Assembly (NCBI GenBank): GCA_022820125.1
Contig: JAJEGA010000053.1
Location: 39,801 to 103,800, forward strand
Length of the DNA: 64,000 nt
Reading direction: 5' to 3'
DNA from: Anaerolineae bacterium
GTDB lineage: Bacteria; Chloroflexota; Anaerolineae; Aggregatilineales; Phototrophicaceae
In this document: in pieces, positions 16,119 to 25,673 of the stretch
Layout of the letters: each line of letters starts with the position of its first letter
Position numbering within the stretch: position 1 is the first letter of the stretch
The notes under the pieces: generated by a model
Told to the model about the DNA's origin: nothing
Databases searched by the model: none
The model's input: only the letters and a program-made list of their open reading frames with translations
Made by a program: the position numbers and the translations under genes

Positions 16119-18035
16119 TTGAGCGCATTGGCAAGAGGCAGGCGCGCGATCGCTGGCGGCGGCGAACGCTGGCTGGGGCACTGGATCTGGGTGATCCCGA
16201 TTCTGCTCTTTGTCACCGGCATGAGCGCGCGCCAGCTGGACCTGGTTGTGCCCGAAGTGGACGAGTTCTACTTCATGAACGACGCTGGCTTGGTCATTGA
16301 AGGTCCCTATTCGCCATTGGATGTGCTGGAGTCGGTCACGCGGAACAGCCCCAATCACGCGCCGCTCTACTTCATACTGCTCAATTTGTGGAGCCATCTC
16401 GTCGGCCACGAGATTGCGATTCTGCGCGTGCTAACCTTCTTCACCGGCGTGCTTTCGCTGGCGATGATTTACCGGCTGGCGCGAGATTTCGTTGCGCCGC
16501 CGGCTGGGCTGCTGGCGCTTATCGTCATCGTCAGCAATGCCTTCTTCAACTTCTATTACGCCAACGCGCGCATGTATCCGCTGCTTATGCTGGCTGGCGC
16601 GGTCTCGCTCTGGCTTTACCTGCGCCTTTGCCAACGCGACCGGGCGGCGAAGAAAAGCGACTACCTGGCGCTGACGGGCGCCTGCTATGCGCTGGCAAAT
16701 ACACACGTATTCAGCGCGCTGCTCTTCGTCGCGCTCGGCGCCTATCACCTGCTGCACCAGCCTAAAGACCAGCGCTGGCTGCGCATCGCCCTGGCGGTGG
16801 GGGCAGGTCTGCTGCTGTTTTCGCCCTGGCTGGGCGTCCTGCTCACCGGCGGCATCGAGCGAACCTTCGCGTTCTGGCAGGCGGAGGACGCTGACCCGGG
16901 GCAGGTGCTCGCCGCTTTGCACGCGGTTGGATTCAACGGAAGCCTGGTCCTGCTGCTGGCGACAGCGGCCGGTTTGATGCTGGGCTGGCGCCAGCGAACG
17001 ATTAATGTGACAGGCCCAATCCTGATCAGTTTGTATTTCTTGATCGCCTTCAGTCTCGTCGCGCTGCTGAGCGATGCCTTCGCCATTAGCAAAGTGCGCT
17101 TTACCCTCGGCGGCTGGCCCGCTTTCCTTCTTGTAGTCGCCGGCGGGCTCTATGGCTTGATTCGCTGGCGCCGCTGGCTGGTTGTTGCGCTGCTGCTATT
17201 TCCGCTGGCTGGCATCGAATTCCAGCGGGAGGCCGATTGGGCGGCTTTGTTTCGCGGGCGCGAGTTGCCCTTCAAGCAACCAGCCTGGCACGTCGTCAGT
17301 CGGCTTGCGGGGCAATCCGCGCTGCCGGCGCCGATCCTCACTTATGGCGTTGACCTCACCTCGCTGCATTGGCCCGCCTACATCAATTATCCGCAGAGCA
17401 AATACTATTTTGCCGATCGCGGCTTGGAGCTTGTCACGCCAGCGGATACAAGCGAATTCAGGATTTATGTCGGGCAGAACGCTATCATTGAGCCGTTCCT
17501 GCGCGTCTTCTATCAGCCGTCCACAATTACGGACGCCGATGCGGAGGCTTTGGAACCCTTCATGCGCGGGGCGAATTACGAGCTATGCGCAGCGCAGGAG
17601 TTCGGCATCGACACCGTTTACCTAACCTTTGGCTGGCCCTTGCTGAATTGCCAGAGCGCCTCAGTGATGATGGCTAGCGCAACAGAGCAAATAGGGTATG
17701 ACTTCGTCGGCGCCACAGTCAGCGCGGACGGCGGCCGAGCGCTCTTCATCGACCGCTGGGCGGCGCTAGCGGATTTCCCTGCGGAGGAATACAGCCTGTC
17801 TCATCAATTGATCAGCGCCGACTGGCGGAATGTCGCCCAACTCGATTTGCCGCTGGTGCACGAAGGCCGGCTGCGCCAATTCTCAATTGATGTTGGCGGC
17901 GCGCCCGCAGGCAAATACGAGCTGGTGGCGATTCTCTACAACAACCAGACGGGCGAACGGATTGACTGGAACGACAGCCAGAGCCAGCCGCCTTATATGC
18001 TGCGGCTGGCGCAGCTGGAGATTCCCGAACGGTAA
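16119..18035 (+). CDS. GT39-like membrane glycosyltransferase inserted between pheS and pheT
   Basis: 638 aa, TTG start at 16119 after GAGCGAGGTT. It has the GT-C layout: a first transmembrane helix (about 22-36), an acidic loop (EVDEF, 46-50), the motif SPNHAPLYFILLNLW (77-91) shared with the glycosyltransferases at 53-57 kb, then about nine more hydrophobic segments up to residue 370. The C-terminal 270 residues are exposed and end in a beta-sandwich-like region, APAGKYELVAILYNNQTGER, resembling the final module of the 53-57 kb proteins. It is expected to transfer a polyprenyl-linked sugar outside the membrane. It lies 16 bp after pheS and 43 bp before pheT, so it should be under the same T-box. 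Acceptor and donor are unknown. Confidence 0.85.
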   Translation: MSALARGRRAIAGGGERWLGHWIWVIPILLFVTGMSARQLDLVVPEVDEFYFMNDAGLVIEGPYSPLDVLESVTRNSPNHAPLYFILLNLWSHLVGHEIAILRVLTFFTGVLSLAMIYRLARDFVAPPAGLLALIVIVSNAFFNFYYANARMYPLLMLAGAVSLWLYLRLCQRDRAAKKSDYLALTGACYALANTHVFSALLFVALGAYHLLHQPKDQRWLRIALAVGAGLLLFSPWLGVLLTGGIERTFAFWQAEDADPGQVLAALHAVGFNGSLVLLLATAAGLMLGWRQRTINVTGPILISLYFLIAFSLVALLSDAFAISKVRFTLGGWPAFLLVVAGGLYGLIRWRRWLVVALLLFPLAGIEFQREADWAALFRGRELPFKQPAWHVVSRLAGQSALPAPILTYGVDLTSLHWPAYINYPQSKYYFADRGLELVTPADTSEFRIYVGQNAIIEPFLRVFYQPSTITDADAEALEPFMRGANYELCAAQEFGIDTVYLTFGWPLLNCQSASVMMASATEQIGYDFVGATVSADGGRALFIDRWAALADFPAEEYSLSHQLISADWRNVAQLDLPLVHEGRLRQFSIDVGGAPAGKYELVAILYNNQTGERIDWNDSQSQPPYMLRLAQLEIPER

Positions 18036-18078
18036 ACTGAAGGCGCTGGAATAAGCGCATGGAAGGATTTGACGACCG

Positions 18079-20625
18079 ATGCTAGTCCCCGTTTCATGGC
18101 TGAAGGACTTTGTCGACATTGATGCGCCGGTGGAATTGCTGGCTGAGCGGCTGACCGTGGCCGGGTTGGAAGTGGCGCATCTCAAGTATATCGGCGTGCC
18201 TCAGGACTCAGCGCCGGGCGTCCGCATGCCGCGCTCGGATCATCTGGTCTGGGACAGGGAGAAGCTGCTGCTGGCGCGCATCGTCGAGGTAAAGGCGCAT
18301 CCCAATGCCGATCGGCTGGTGCTGGCGCTGGTCGATTATGGCGGCGAGCGACTGGAGCAATGCGTCACCGGAGCGACCAATCTCTTCCGCTACAAAGACG
18401 CTGGCCCCATTAACCCGCCGATCTGGAGCGCCTTCGCCATGGAAGGGGCGGAAGTCTGGGATGGGCGCAGCGACAAACCGAAGCGGATGACGCTCAAAGG
18501 CAAGGAGCTGCGCGGCGTCTACAACAAAAGCATGGTCTGCTCGGAGAAAGAGTTGGGCATATCGGACGAGCACGAAGGCGTGATAGTGATGGAGCACGAG
18601 GCGCGTTATGTCGCTGGCGCGCCGCTCGCGGATGTGCTGGGCGATGTCGTTCTCGATATCGAATTCACGCCCAACCTGGCGCGCTGCTTCAGCATGATTG
18701 GCGTGGCGCGGGAGGTGGCGGCCATCCTTGGCGTCGAGATGAAATACCCGTCATTTGATTTCGTCGCCGAGGGCGATCCAATCGAGGATCAGGTGAAAAT
18801 CGACATCCGCGAGCCGGAATTGAATCCGCGCTTCACGCTTGCGCTCCTGCGCGATACCCGCGTTAAGGCGTCGCCTTTCTGGCTGCAGCGCCGCCTCAAA
18901 TTAGTCGGCCAGCGCCCGCGGAACAACATCGTCGATGTGACCAATTATCTGACCTTTGAGCTGGGCCAGCCCATGCACGCCTTTGATTACGACAAGCTGG
19001 TCGAGCGGGCTGGCGGCATTCCGACGATCATCACGCGCCTGCCCCAAGCCGGCGAGCAACTGGAGACGCTGGATGATGTCCTGCGCGATTTGGGACCCGA
19101 GACGATCCTGGTGGCTGATACAGCCGGCGCTTTGAGCCTGGGCGGGGTCATCGGCGGGGGTGACAGCGAGATCAGCGCGGCGACGCGAAACGTGCTGCTG
19201 GAAGCGGCCGCCTGGAACAATATCAGCATCCGCAAGACGATTCGGGAACAGCGCGTTCACACCGAAGCATCGACCCGCTTCAGCCGCGGCGTACACCCGT
19301 CGCAGTCGATTCTGGGCTGCCAGCGCGGCATCGAGCTGATGCGGCAGTTGGGCGGCGGGGCAGTTGCGCAAAGCCTGCTGGACGCGTATCCAGCGCCGCC
19401 GCAATCGCCGACCGTTGAGCTGAGCGTTGAGCGCATCAACAGGCTGCTGGGCATGGAAGTCACCATTCAGCAGGCGGCTCAGGTTTTGCGGCGGCTCGAA
19501 TTTGAAGTGGCGATCGCGGGTGACATCATTCGGGCGACGGCGCCCGATCACCGGCTGGATATCAGCGCTGATCCAGTCGCGGGCCAGCATGACCTGCTGG
19601 AAGAGATCGCCCGCATCATCGGTTACGATCAGATTCCGGATACAATCATGGCTGATGAAATGCCGCCGCAGCGAGAGAACGCGGCGGTGCTGATTGAAGA
19701 GCGCATCCGGGATATTCTGGTGGCGCAAGGCTTGTATGAAGTAATCAATTATCGCTTCACCAGCCCGCAGAGCGAGGCGCTGCTGACGCCGGCGGGCATG
19801 GAGTCGTCGCTGCCGGCGGCGGATTATGTGGAGATTGCCAATCCAGCCGCCAGCGAGCGCAATGCCCTGCGCCATACGCTGATGATCAACATGCTGGAAA
19901 ACGCAGCCAATAATGCGCGCTACCAGCAGACGCAGCAGGTCTTCGAGATCGGCAAAGTGTATTTGGGCGGCGATGAATTGCTGCCGGAAGAACCACTGCG
20001 TCTGGGCATTTTCTTGACCGGAGCGCGAAACGGCGCCTGGTGGGGCGGCGGCTCGGCCGAGGAGATGGACTTCTTCGATATGAAAGGCGTGGTGGAGCGC
20101 TTGCTGCAGGCTTTGCATATCGGCAACTTCGCCTTAGAGCGCGGTACGCACAGCAGTTACCATCCCGGCCGATCGGCTGATCTGCTGGTCTCAGGCGAGC
20201 GTATCGGCAGCTTCGGCGAGATCCACCCGCAAGTGGCTGCGCGCTTCAAGCTGGCGGAGGCGAAGGCGCTCTACGGCGAATTCGCAGTCGAGCCCTTGAT
20301 CCGGCGGCATCAGCGCTTGCACGCGATTGAGGCGCTGCCAACGACGCCGGCTGTCCTTGAGGATATCGCGCTGGTCGTGAATGCCGATACGCCGGCGAGC
20401 GAGGTGGAAGCGGTGATCCGGCAGGCGGGCGGGCGGCTGCTGAAAGAGGCGCAGCTCTTTGACGTCTACGCTGGCGATCAGATCCCGCCGGGGAAAAAGA
20501 GCCTGGCTTATGCGCTGACCTATCAGGATGAGAGCAGGACGCTGACGGACAAAAACGCCGCCAAGATTCGCAAGAAGATCATCGGCGCGGCGCGGCATCG
20601 GCTGAAGGCGGAGCTGCGTTCCTGA
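18079..20625 (+). CDS. pheT: Phenylalanyl-tRNA synthetase beta subunit
   Basis: 848 aa, within the usual 790-850 range. The N-terminal MLVPVSWLKDFVDID and a tRNA-binding OB domain (about 50-150) are followed by the B3/B4 editing region (about 230-400), B5, the catalytic-like core, and a C-terminal ferredoxin-fold anticodon-binding domain (about 755-848, beginning near ALPTTPAVLEDIALVV). The beta subunit holds the editing site that hydrolyses Tyr-tRNA-Phe. It is separated from pheS by the glycosyltransferase gene but remains in the same apparent operon. Confidence 0.97.
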   Translation: MLVPVSWLKDFVDIDAPVELLAERLTVAGLEVAHLKYIGVPQDSAPGVRMPRSDHLVWDREKLLLARIVEVKAHPNADRLVLALVDYGGERLEQCVTGATNLFRYKDAGPINPPIWSAFAMEGAEVWDGRSDKPKRMTLKGKELRGVYNKSMVCSEKELGISDEHEGVIVMEHEARYVAGAPLADVLGDVVLDIEFTPNLARCFSMIGVAREVAAILGVEMKYPSFDFVAEGDPIEDQVKIDIREPELNPRFTLALLRDTRVKASPFWLQRRLKLVGQRPRNNIVDVTNYLTFELGQPMHAFDYDKLVERAGGIPTIITRLPQAGEQLETLDDVLRDLGPETILVADTAGALSLGGVIGGGDSEISAATRNVLLEAAAWNNISIRKTIREQRVHTEASTRFSRGVHPSQSILGCQRGIELMRQLGGGAVAQSLLDAYPAPPQSPTVELSVERINRLLGMEVTIQQAAQVLRRLEFEVAIAGDIIRATAPDHRLDISADPVAGQHDLLEEIARIIGYDQIPDTIMADEMPPQRENAAVLIEERIRDILVAQGLYEVINYRFTSPQSEALLTPAGMESSLPAADYVEIANPAASERNALRHTLMINMLENAANNARYQQTQQVFEIGKVYLGGDELLPEEPLRLGIFLTGARNGAWWGGGSAEEMDFFDMKGVVERLLQALHIGNFALERGTHSSYHPGRSADLLVSGERIGSFGEIHPQVAARFKLAEAKALYGEFAVEPLIRRHQRLHAIEALPTTPAVLEDIALVVNADTPASEVEAVIRQAGGRLLKEAQLFDVYAGDQIPPGKKSLAYALTYQDESRTLTDKNAAKIRKKIIGAARHRLKAELRS

Positions 20626-20646
20626 TTGCGAAGGGAACGAGCGGCT

Positions 20647-21663
20647 CTAGTAACCCTTGGCGCGATCCAACTGATTGAGCAGCGGGCGGTTCTCGAGGTA
20701 ACGGGTCAAGTTCTGCTTGAAGACGAGCGCCGCCTTGTCATGATAATCGCGCGTGAAGCCGGAAAAATGCGGCGTGATGATTACGTTGTCGAGATTCCAT
20801 AGCGGGCTTGTATTCGGCAGCGGTTCTTCTTCGAAGACATCCAGCCCGGCGCCGCCGATTTGGCCCGAGGACAAGGCGGTGATCAGGGCCTTCTCATCGA
20901 CGATGGCGCCCCGCGATACATTGATCAGCACTGCCGATTCCTTCATCGCCTCAAAGACTTCGTCGCCGATCAGATGCTCGGTGGCGGCGGTCTGCGGCGT
21001 CGTCACGACCAGGTAATCGCAGTCTTTCGCCATTGAAGCGACCGTTTCCGCCGGATAGATGCGATCAGGGATATCGCCGGTGGGGTCGCCCGTGCCTTCC
21101 ATGGCGAAGGCGTTCACCTCGGCAGTATTGCTCAAGTCGCGCTTTGAAGCCAGCACGGTCATGCCCATATTCGCGCAGAGGCGCGCCAATTCGCGGCCGA
21201 TGCTGCCATAGCCGACGATGCCGACCGTTCGCCGATCCATATCCACAGGCGTGAACAACTCATGCGGATGCTGGGGCCACTCGGCTCTGTTCTGCAATTC
21301 AAAAGCGGCGCGCATTTGGTAATTGAACATCAGCATCATCATCAGGCAGTAATGCGCCATATTGGTAGCGTGGATGCCGCTGGTGGAGGTCACAATGATA
21401 TCTTCCGCCTGGACGATGCTGTGCCCCAGGGCCTGATTCATGCCAGCCGAATTCATCTGAATCCAGCGCAGCTTGGGCGCCTGTTCCGGCTCAGGATAGT
21501 AGCCAGTTGTATAGAGGACTTCGGTTCTGGCGATGACATCGGGCGGCGCCTGCGGGAAGTGGCGCTCGATATGCAGCCGCGGCGAAATCTCGCGCAATTC
21601 GTTCAGGATCTCATCGGAGAAGTCGATGGCGATGGTGACAAAAATGCGCTCAGGTTCAGACAT
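20647..21663 (-). CDS. D-2-hydroxyacid dehydrogenase, NAD(P)-dependent
   Basis: 338 aa. The Rossmann motif GIVGYGSIGRELARL lies around residues 148-162. The catalytic set is visible: Arg in NVSRGAIVDEKAL (about 250), Glu in DVFEEEPLP (about 275), and His in VIITPHFSGF (about 298). The family reduces 2-keto acids such as glyoxylate, hydroxypyruvate or phenylpyruvate. An insert of about 20 residues, EGTGDPTGDIPDRI (around 190-203), follows the cofactor-binding strand and is longer than in typical glyoxylate reductases. The gene converges on pheT with a 21-bp gap. The substrate cannot be fixed from sequence. Confidence 0.88.
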   Translation of the reverse strand: MSEPERIFVTIAIDFSDEILNELREISPRLHIERHFPQAPPDVIARTEVLYTTGYYPEPEQAPKLRWIQMNSAGMNQALGHSIVQAEDIIVTSTSGIHATNMAHYCLMMMLMFNYQMRAAFELQNRAEWPQHPHELFTPVDMDRRTVGIVGYGSIGRELARLCANMGMTVLASKRDLSNTAEVNAFAMEGTGDPTGDIPDRIYPAETVASMAKDCDYLVVTTPQTAATEHLIGDEVFEAMKESAVLINVSRGAIVDEKALITALSSGQIGGAGLDVFEEEPLPNTSPLWNLDNVIITPHFSGFTRDYHDKAALVFKQNLTRYLENRPLLNQLDRAKGY

Positions 21664-21858
21664 GGGTCGGCTCCAACTGTCGCGGCAGCGTTTGCGCCGC
21701 CAAGCATGAGGTTAGCAGGTCGGCCGGCTGCGGTCAATGCGGTCGTGGTCTGGCAGGCGCCAGATCTATGCGATATTATAGCTATAGAAAGAACCGATGA
21801 CGGTGGCGCCGCTGGAAGAGACGATAGCGGTTGCAGTATGCAGTATGCGGGAGGCGTC

Positions 21859-22197
21859 ATGAGCGAATGGGAAGACATTACGATTGTTCGACACGATAAG
21901 AAGCAAAGTCAAGCTCCTACAGTTGATGATGTTGAACTGACCAAGCAAGTCTTAGTGCTGTCAGCTCTGCCCCCACCGCGATGGGCGGAGATCTGTACCG
22001 CCGCATTGGGGGGCACGCCCGGGAGATTAGGCAGGATGGCAGCGGTCAAAGGGCAGAATCTGGTTGTTTGGGGCGGCCCCAAAGTTTTTGACGAGCGCGA
22101 CGCCGAGCACCTCAAGAAGCTAGTCAATTACAGCAACGATAAGTATCGCGAGATACTGGAACCCGCGGATCTCAGCGGCTTTGACATATTCGGTTAG
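21859..22197 (+). CDS. Hypothetical protein, 112 aa
   Basis: The ATG at 21859 is chosen because GGGAGGCG lies just upstream. The same frame is open further upstream, but that part lies antisense to the dehydrogenase gene. The protein is soluble and mixed alpha/beta, with a hydrophobic stretch, VLVLSALPPPRWAEI, and LGRMAAVKGQNLVVWGGPK in the middle. I recognise no family. It is followed 18 bp later by another small gene, suggesting a two-gene unit. Confidence 0.55.
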   Translation: MSEWEDITIVRHDKKQSQAPTVDDVELTKQVLVLSALPPPRWAEICTAALGGTPGRLGRMAAVKGQNLVVWGGPKVFDERDAEHLKKLVNYSNDKYREILEPADLSGFDIFG

Positions 22198-22215
22198 CTG
22201 AGGGGGCGCCGCTAT

Positions 22216-22527
22216 ATGATAGATGGAAACCTCATCCTGGGCTTTGCCGGAGGATTGATCGCGGTACTGGGAGGCGTATGGACAGCTTACCGTTTGCTTG
22301 CGCACGCTATCCAAAGAGAGCTTGACAGTCATAGCGAGCGCATCGGCAACCTGGAGACGAGGGTCGACAGTCACAGCCGGGACGTGAACAACCGGCTAGA
22401 CCGAGAAATGGCGCAGCGGCATCAAAATGAGATGGACGCGCAGGACGGGCGCGCCAGCTTGACTGCGCGAATCCAATTTCTTGAAGCTGAGCTTCGACGC
22501 CAGGCCAGCAGCCGACAGGACGATTAG
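22216..22527 (+). CDS. Small membrane-anchored coiled-coil protein, 103 aa
   Basis: The start at 22216 follows GAGGGGGCGCC. One hydrophobic helix (about 6-24) is followed by a long charged helix with heptad-like spacing (about 30-98, for example ERIGNLETRVDSHSRDVNNR), the look of a short single-pass anchor with a coiled coil. Function is unknown. It lies between a small hypothetical gene and fabI and ends 28 bp before fabI. Confidence 0.6.
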   Translation: MIDGNLILGFAGGLIAVLGGVWTAYRLLAHAIQRELDSHSERIGNLETRVDSHSRDVNNRLDREMAQRHQNEMDAQDGRASLTARIQFLEAELRRQASSRQDD

Positions 22528-22555
22528 ACGACGCGGCAACAAGGGCGAGGACAAC

Positions 22556-23356
22556 ATGGGTTTACTGGAAGGCAAGATCGCGCTGATTTTCGGCGTCGCC
22601 AACAAGAACTCCATCGGCTGGGGCATCGCCCAAGCCTTGCAGCGCGAGGGCGCCACCATCGCGTTGAGCTACGCCATGGACAAGCTGGAACGGCGCGTAC
22701 GGCCCCTGGGCGAGTCGATCGGCTGCGAATTATTCATCAAGGCTGATGTCGCCAACGCGGACGAGATGGACGCGGTTTTCGCGGCGGTGGAAGAGAAATA
22801 TGGGGTGCTGGATGTGCTGGCGCATTCCGTCGCATTTGCCGAGCGCGACGCTCTTGGCGGGCGCTTCGTCGATTTGCGGCGCGAAGCCTTGCTCAGCGCG
22901 ATTGACATCAGCGCCGTCAGTCTGATCGAGTTGACGCGGCGCGCCGAGCCGCTGATGAAGCACGGCGGCAGCATCATGAGCCTGACCTATAACGCGTCGC
23001 GCAAGGTTATCCCGAATTACAACGCGATGGCGATCGCCAAAGCGGCGCTGGAAGCGATTACGATGTACCTGGCGGCTGATATGGGGCGCAGCAAAATCCG
23101 CGTCAACGCCATCAGCGCTGGCGCCATCAAGACGCTTTCCGCCGGCGGGATCCGCGGCTTCCGCGATCTGCTCAAATACGCCGAGGTCACCTCGCCGATG
23201 AAGGAACTGGTGAGCCAGGATGATGTCGGCGATTTGGCGCTTTTCCTCGCCTCAGATCTCTCGCGGCGCATCACGGGCGAAGTCATTTATGTTGACGCCG
23301 GCTACAACATTATGGGATTCACCGATGTCGAAGCACTGTTGAGCGAGCGCCTGTAG
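22556..23356 (+). CDS. fabI: Enoyl-[acyl-carrier-protein] reductase (NADH)
   Basis: 266 aa from the ATG at 22556, after AGGGCGAGGA. An in-frame codon at 22481 would overlap the previous gene and lacks homology. The catalytic residues align one position from E. coli FabI: Y145, Y155 and K162 in the YNAMAIAK block. The N terminus LLEGKIALIFGVANKNSIGW is the FabI-type nucleotide site, which distinguishes it from ordinary short-chain dehydrogenases. It performs the last reduction of each fatty-acid elongation cycle and is the target of triclosan-type inhibitors. Confidence 0.95.
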   Translation: MGLLEGKIALIFGVANKNSIGWGIAQALQREGATIALSYAMDKLERRVRPLGESIGCELFIKADVANADEMDAVFAAVEEKYGVLDVLAHSVAFAERDALGGRFVDLRREALLSAIDISAVSLIELTRRAEPLMKHGGSIMSLTYNASRKVIPNYNAMAIAKAALEAITMYLAADMGRSKIRVNAISAGAIKTLSAGGIRGFRDLLKYAEVTSPMKELVSQDDVGDLALFLASDLSRRITGEVIYVDAGYNIMGFTDVEALLSERL

Positions 23357-23381
23357 CGGTTTTGTGGGGGGAGTGTTTCAC

Positions 23382-24266
23382 TTGCCAAGGATAGGGATCA
23401 TTCTTGTTGTTGTCGGCTTGCTGACTTTGTCTGTCAATGCGCAGGGGGATGACCAACTCGGTCCGCCCTGCGATAGCAAGGCAAGCGCCCATCGTAATGC
23501 TGTCGCGCAAGGCATGGAACTTTACGACGGCCTTCGCGCGATAAATCGCCTCGACCCAACCAATTACTTCGTCCAGCAGTTCAGGTTAAACGAAATGCCG
23601 GTTACCTGCGCCGAGGTGTCGGTTTGGACTCTTATCGGGGTAGCAATCCTGGAGGCGCTTCCTTTTGAGCTGGTAGGCACGCCGCTCGGGTTCGGCAACA
23701 GCGAAGATTTCGCGCCGCTGCTTGAGAAATGGCAGGCCTGGGCAACGCACTTCCTGTCCGAAACGAACGTCCTTTCCGAAGGGCTAAAGACACAATTCTG
23801 GCTGGGCAGCTTCAGCAATTACCAGGGGCGCGGCATTGAGGTCGGCTGCGAGAGTTACCTGCTCCCAGTCGATACGGGCTTGGCGCGCGGAAGCAACACG
23901 CTGGCGGAGCTTTCGCTGGCTTTGAGCGCCCTCTTTGATCCGGAACGGAATCATCCGGACCCCGATGTCGAGACCGAAGACTGGATCAAGCTGCTGGGCT
24001 TGTCGGTTGCTGGCATTCACATCGACGAGGGCACAGCGGAGATTACGTTGAGCGGGCGACTCATGGGCATCGGCACTTGCGGCGACGCCATCCTGGAGGC
24101 GCAGATCCTGCGAACCGTATTTCAATTTGCGGACATTAGACGCGCGAGGATTACAGACGGTGAAATGAACCTTCGGGAAGTCGTCGATATGAGCGATCGA
24201 CTCAGTGAAGACGAACGCAGAGCTTACATCTACGAACGGAAGAATCTGGACTGGCTGCGGGGCTAG
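23382..24266 (+). CDS. Secreted protein with GerMN-like C-terminal domain
   Basis: 294 aa from a TTG at 23382, which has GGGGGGAG about 8 bases upstream. A GTG at 23364 would give 300 aa. The N terminus is a signal peptide (hydrophobic IGIILVVVGLLTLSVNAQG), so the protein is exported. The middle region (about 40-190) is unrecognised. The last part, about residues 200-275, reads like a GerMN/sporulation-germination domain: a strand with IHIDEGTAEITLSG, the loop, then AEAQ-like helix and ADIRRARITDGEMNL. Such domains are common in exported proteins of non-sporeformers. Function is otherwise unknown. Confidence 0.6.
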   Translation: MPRIGIILVVVGLLTLSVNAQGDDQLGPPCDSKASAHRNAVAQGMELYDGLRAINRLDPTNYFVQQFRLNEMPVTCAEVSVWTLIGVAILEALPFELVGTPLGFGNSEDFAPLLEKWQAWATHFLSETNVLSEGLKTQFWLGSFSNYQGRGIEVGCESYLLPVDTGLARGSNTLAELSLALSALFDPERNHPDPDVETEDWIKLLGLSVAGIHIDEGTAEITLSGRLMGIGTCGDAILEAQILRTVFQFADIRRARITDGEMNLREVVDMSDRLSEDERRAYIYERKNLDWLRG

Positions 24267-24278
24267 CTTGACGCGGTC

Positions 24279-25673
24279 TTAGTCCAGCGCGTTGGAGAGA
24301 ATCGCCGCGAGCTCGGCATCGCTTTGGACGGCTTCGCGGCTGCCGCCATGCCGCACATGACGCAGCGCAAGCCAGGAAAGCAGCAAGCCACCTAGCCCTG
24401 CACAGAATACGGCGCCGTAAGCAAGCGCGTGATCGCCCGTGACAACCAACATGATATCGCGAACGATGCCGCCGCTGGCGACGCCCGCGCCCCGCGCCAA
24501 GGTCACGCAGAAGGTCCAGAACCCGAGGAAGGCGCCAGCGCTGCCCGCCGGGCTCAAGTCCATCATCAAGCCCAGCGTGCCGATATTCCAAACGCCAAGC
24601 CCGATGCCCAGCAGGATCAAGCCCGGTGTCACCAGCGGCCGGATTTCAGCGAGCGCTGAAGCGGCGAATACAAGGTAGCCCAGTATAAGAACCACTATGC
24701 CCGCTTGAGACAAATTGCTGTGGTTGAAGGCGGGCGAACGGCGCAGCAAGAAAAGAGAAGCGAAGGAGCCCAGAATCGACATGCTTCCCCAATAAGCGGC
24801 GAAGCGATTGGTGATATGCGCTTCCATGCCAAAGACCTGACCGGCAAAGGGCTCCAGAACCGTGTCTTGCAAGAAGGCGAAAGCCATAGACAGCGTGAGA
24901 TAAAACAAAAAGAAGCGCATCGGCCGGCTGCGCCAAACGAGCGAGAGATCGCGGCGCAGGCTGGTGGCGCCTTCCGCCATAGACAACGTTTTACCGGGCG
25001 CGCGCCTTTCTTCGCCCAAGAGCGAAATAAACCAGATCAAGCTCAGCGCGATCGCGGTGACGATGAAGAGTGTCAAGACGGAGTCGGCGCTGAAGGCGAT
25101 GGCGCCGCCGCTTTCCTCGTGCGGCAGCATGATGCTGAAGCTGATGCCGCCAACTGTGAAGCCCAGCAGCAGAAAAGTCCACACCAGCCCGACGGCGCGA
25201 CCTCGCTGATGATCGGCCGCGCGGTCATAGATGAGCGCCAGGAAGGTGCTGCCCGAGATAGCGCCGCCCAGGCTGAATAGGAGGAAGGAGAAGATCAGCG
25301 CGATCCAAAGCGCCGCCGGCGTCTGATCCGGCAATCCAGTTCCCGCGCGCCGCACAAGCTCGGCTGTAGCAAAACCCAGCGTCAATGTGCTGATCGCCAT
25401 CATCGCGCGGCCGAGCCAAATCCAGAATAAGCGCCTATAGCCGCCAATCGTATGCCTGTCCGAATAGCGCCCGGCGATGATGCCAATTGGCGCCAGGAAA
25501 TAGCGCAAGCCAGTCAACAAGCCGACGAAAGTCGCGCTGAATCCAAGATCGGCGACCATGATGCGATTCCACACGCCGGTGGTCAAGACATCCGCCATGC
25601 CCGAACCCAGGTGGAACACGGCGATCTTGAGATTGCGACCGATAGATAGGTCGGGGTTCTTAGACTTTGCCAT
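24279..25673 (-). CDS. MFS transporter of the PucC/BCD family
   Basis: 464 aa with about 12 hydrophobic segments. The signature GLLTGLRYFLAPIGIIAGRYSD (shown in part, residues about 51-70) and the following GGYRRLFWIWLGR are characteristic of the PucC/LhaA group, called the bacteriochlorophyll delivery family. In phototrophs these proteins assist light-harvesting complex assembly, but homologs occur widely in non-phototrophic bacteria with unknown cargo. No photosynthesis genes are visible here, so no pigment role is claimed. The gene converges on the GerMN protein gene and is divergent from the universal stress protein gene. Confidence 0.82.
   Translation of the reverse strand: MAKSKNPDLSIGRNLKIAVFHLGSGMADVLTTGVWNRIMVADLGFSATFVGLLTGLRYFLAPIGIIAGRYSDRHTIGGYRRLFWIWLGRAMMAISTLTLGFATAELVRRAGTGLPDQTPAALWIALIFSFLLFSLGGAISGSTFLALIYDRAADHQRGRAVGLVWTFLLLGFTVGGISFSIMLPHEESGGAIAFSADSVLTLFIVTAIALSLIWFISLLGEERRAPGKTLSMAEGATSLRRDLSLVWRSRPMRFFLFYLTLSMAFAFLQDTVLEPFAGQVFGMEAHITNRFAAYWGSMSILGSFASLFLLRRSPAFNHSNLSQAGIVVLILGYLVFAASALAEIRPLVTPGLILLGIGLGVWNIGTLGLMMDLSPAGSAGAFLGFWTFCVTLARGAGVASGGIVRDIMLVVTGDHALAYGAVFCAGLGGLLLSWLALRHVRHGGSREAVQSDAELAAILSNALD

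Noticed and set aside
15077..16222. A 381-codon minus-strand open frame opposite pheS
   Set aside because: It is antisense to a full-length pheS and has no recognisable features.
18901..20118. A 405-codon minus-strand open frame opposite pheT
   Set aside because: pheT on the plus strand has full-length homology and domain structure. The opposite frame has a repetitive Arg/Gln/His-rich composition typical of an antisense frame.
24279..25673. The PucC-like gene as proof of a phototroph
   Set aside because: The family is common in non-phototrophic bacteria, and no chlorophyll or reaction-centre gene is visible in the window.
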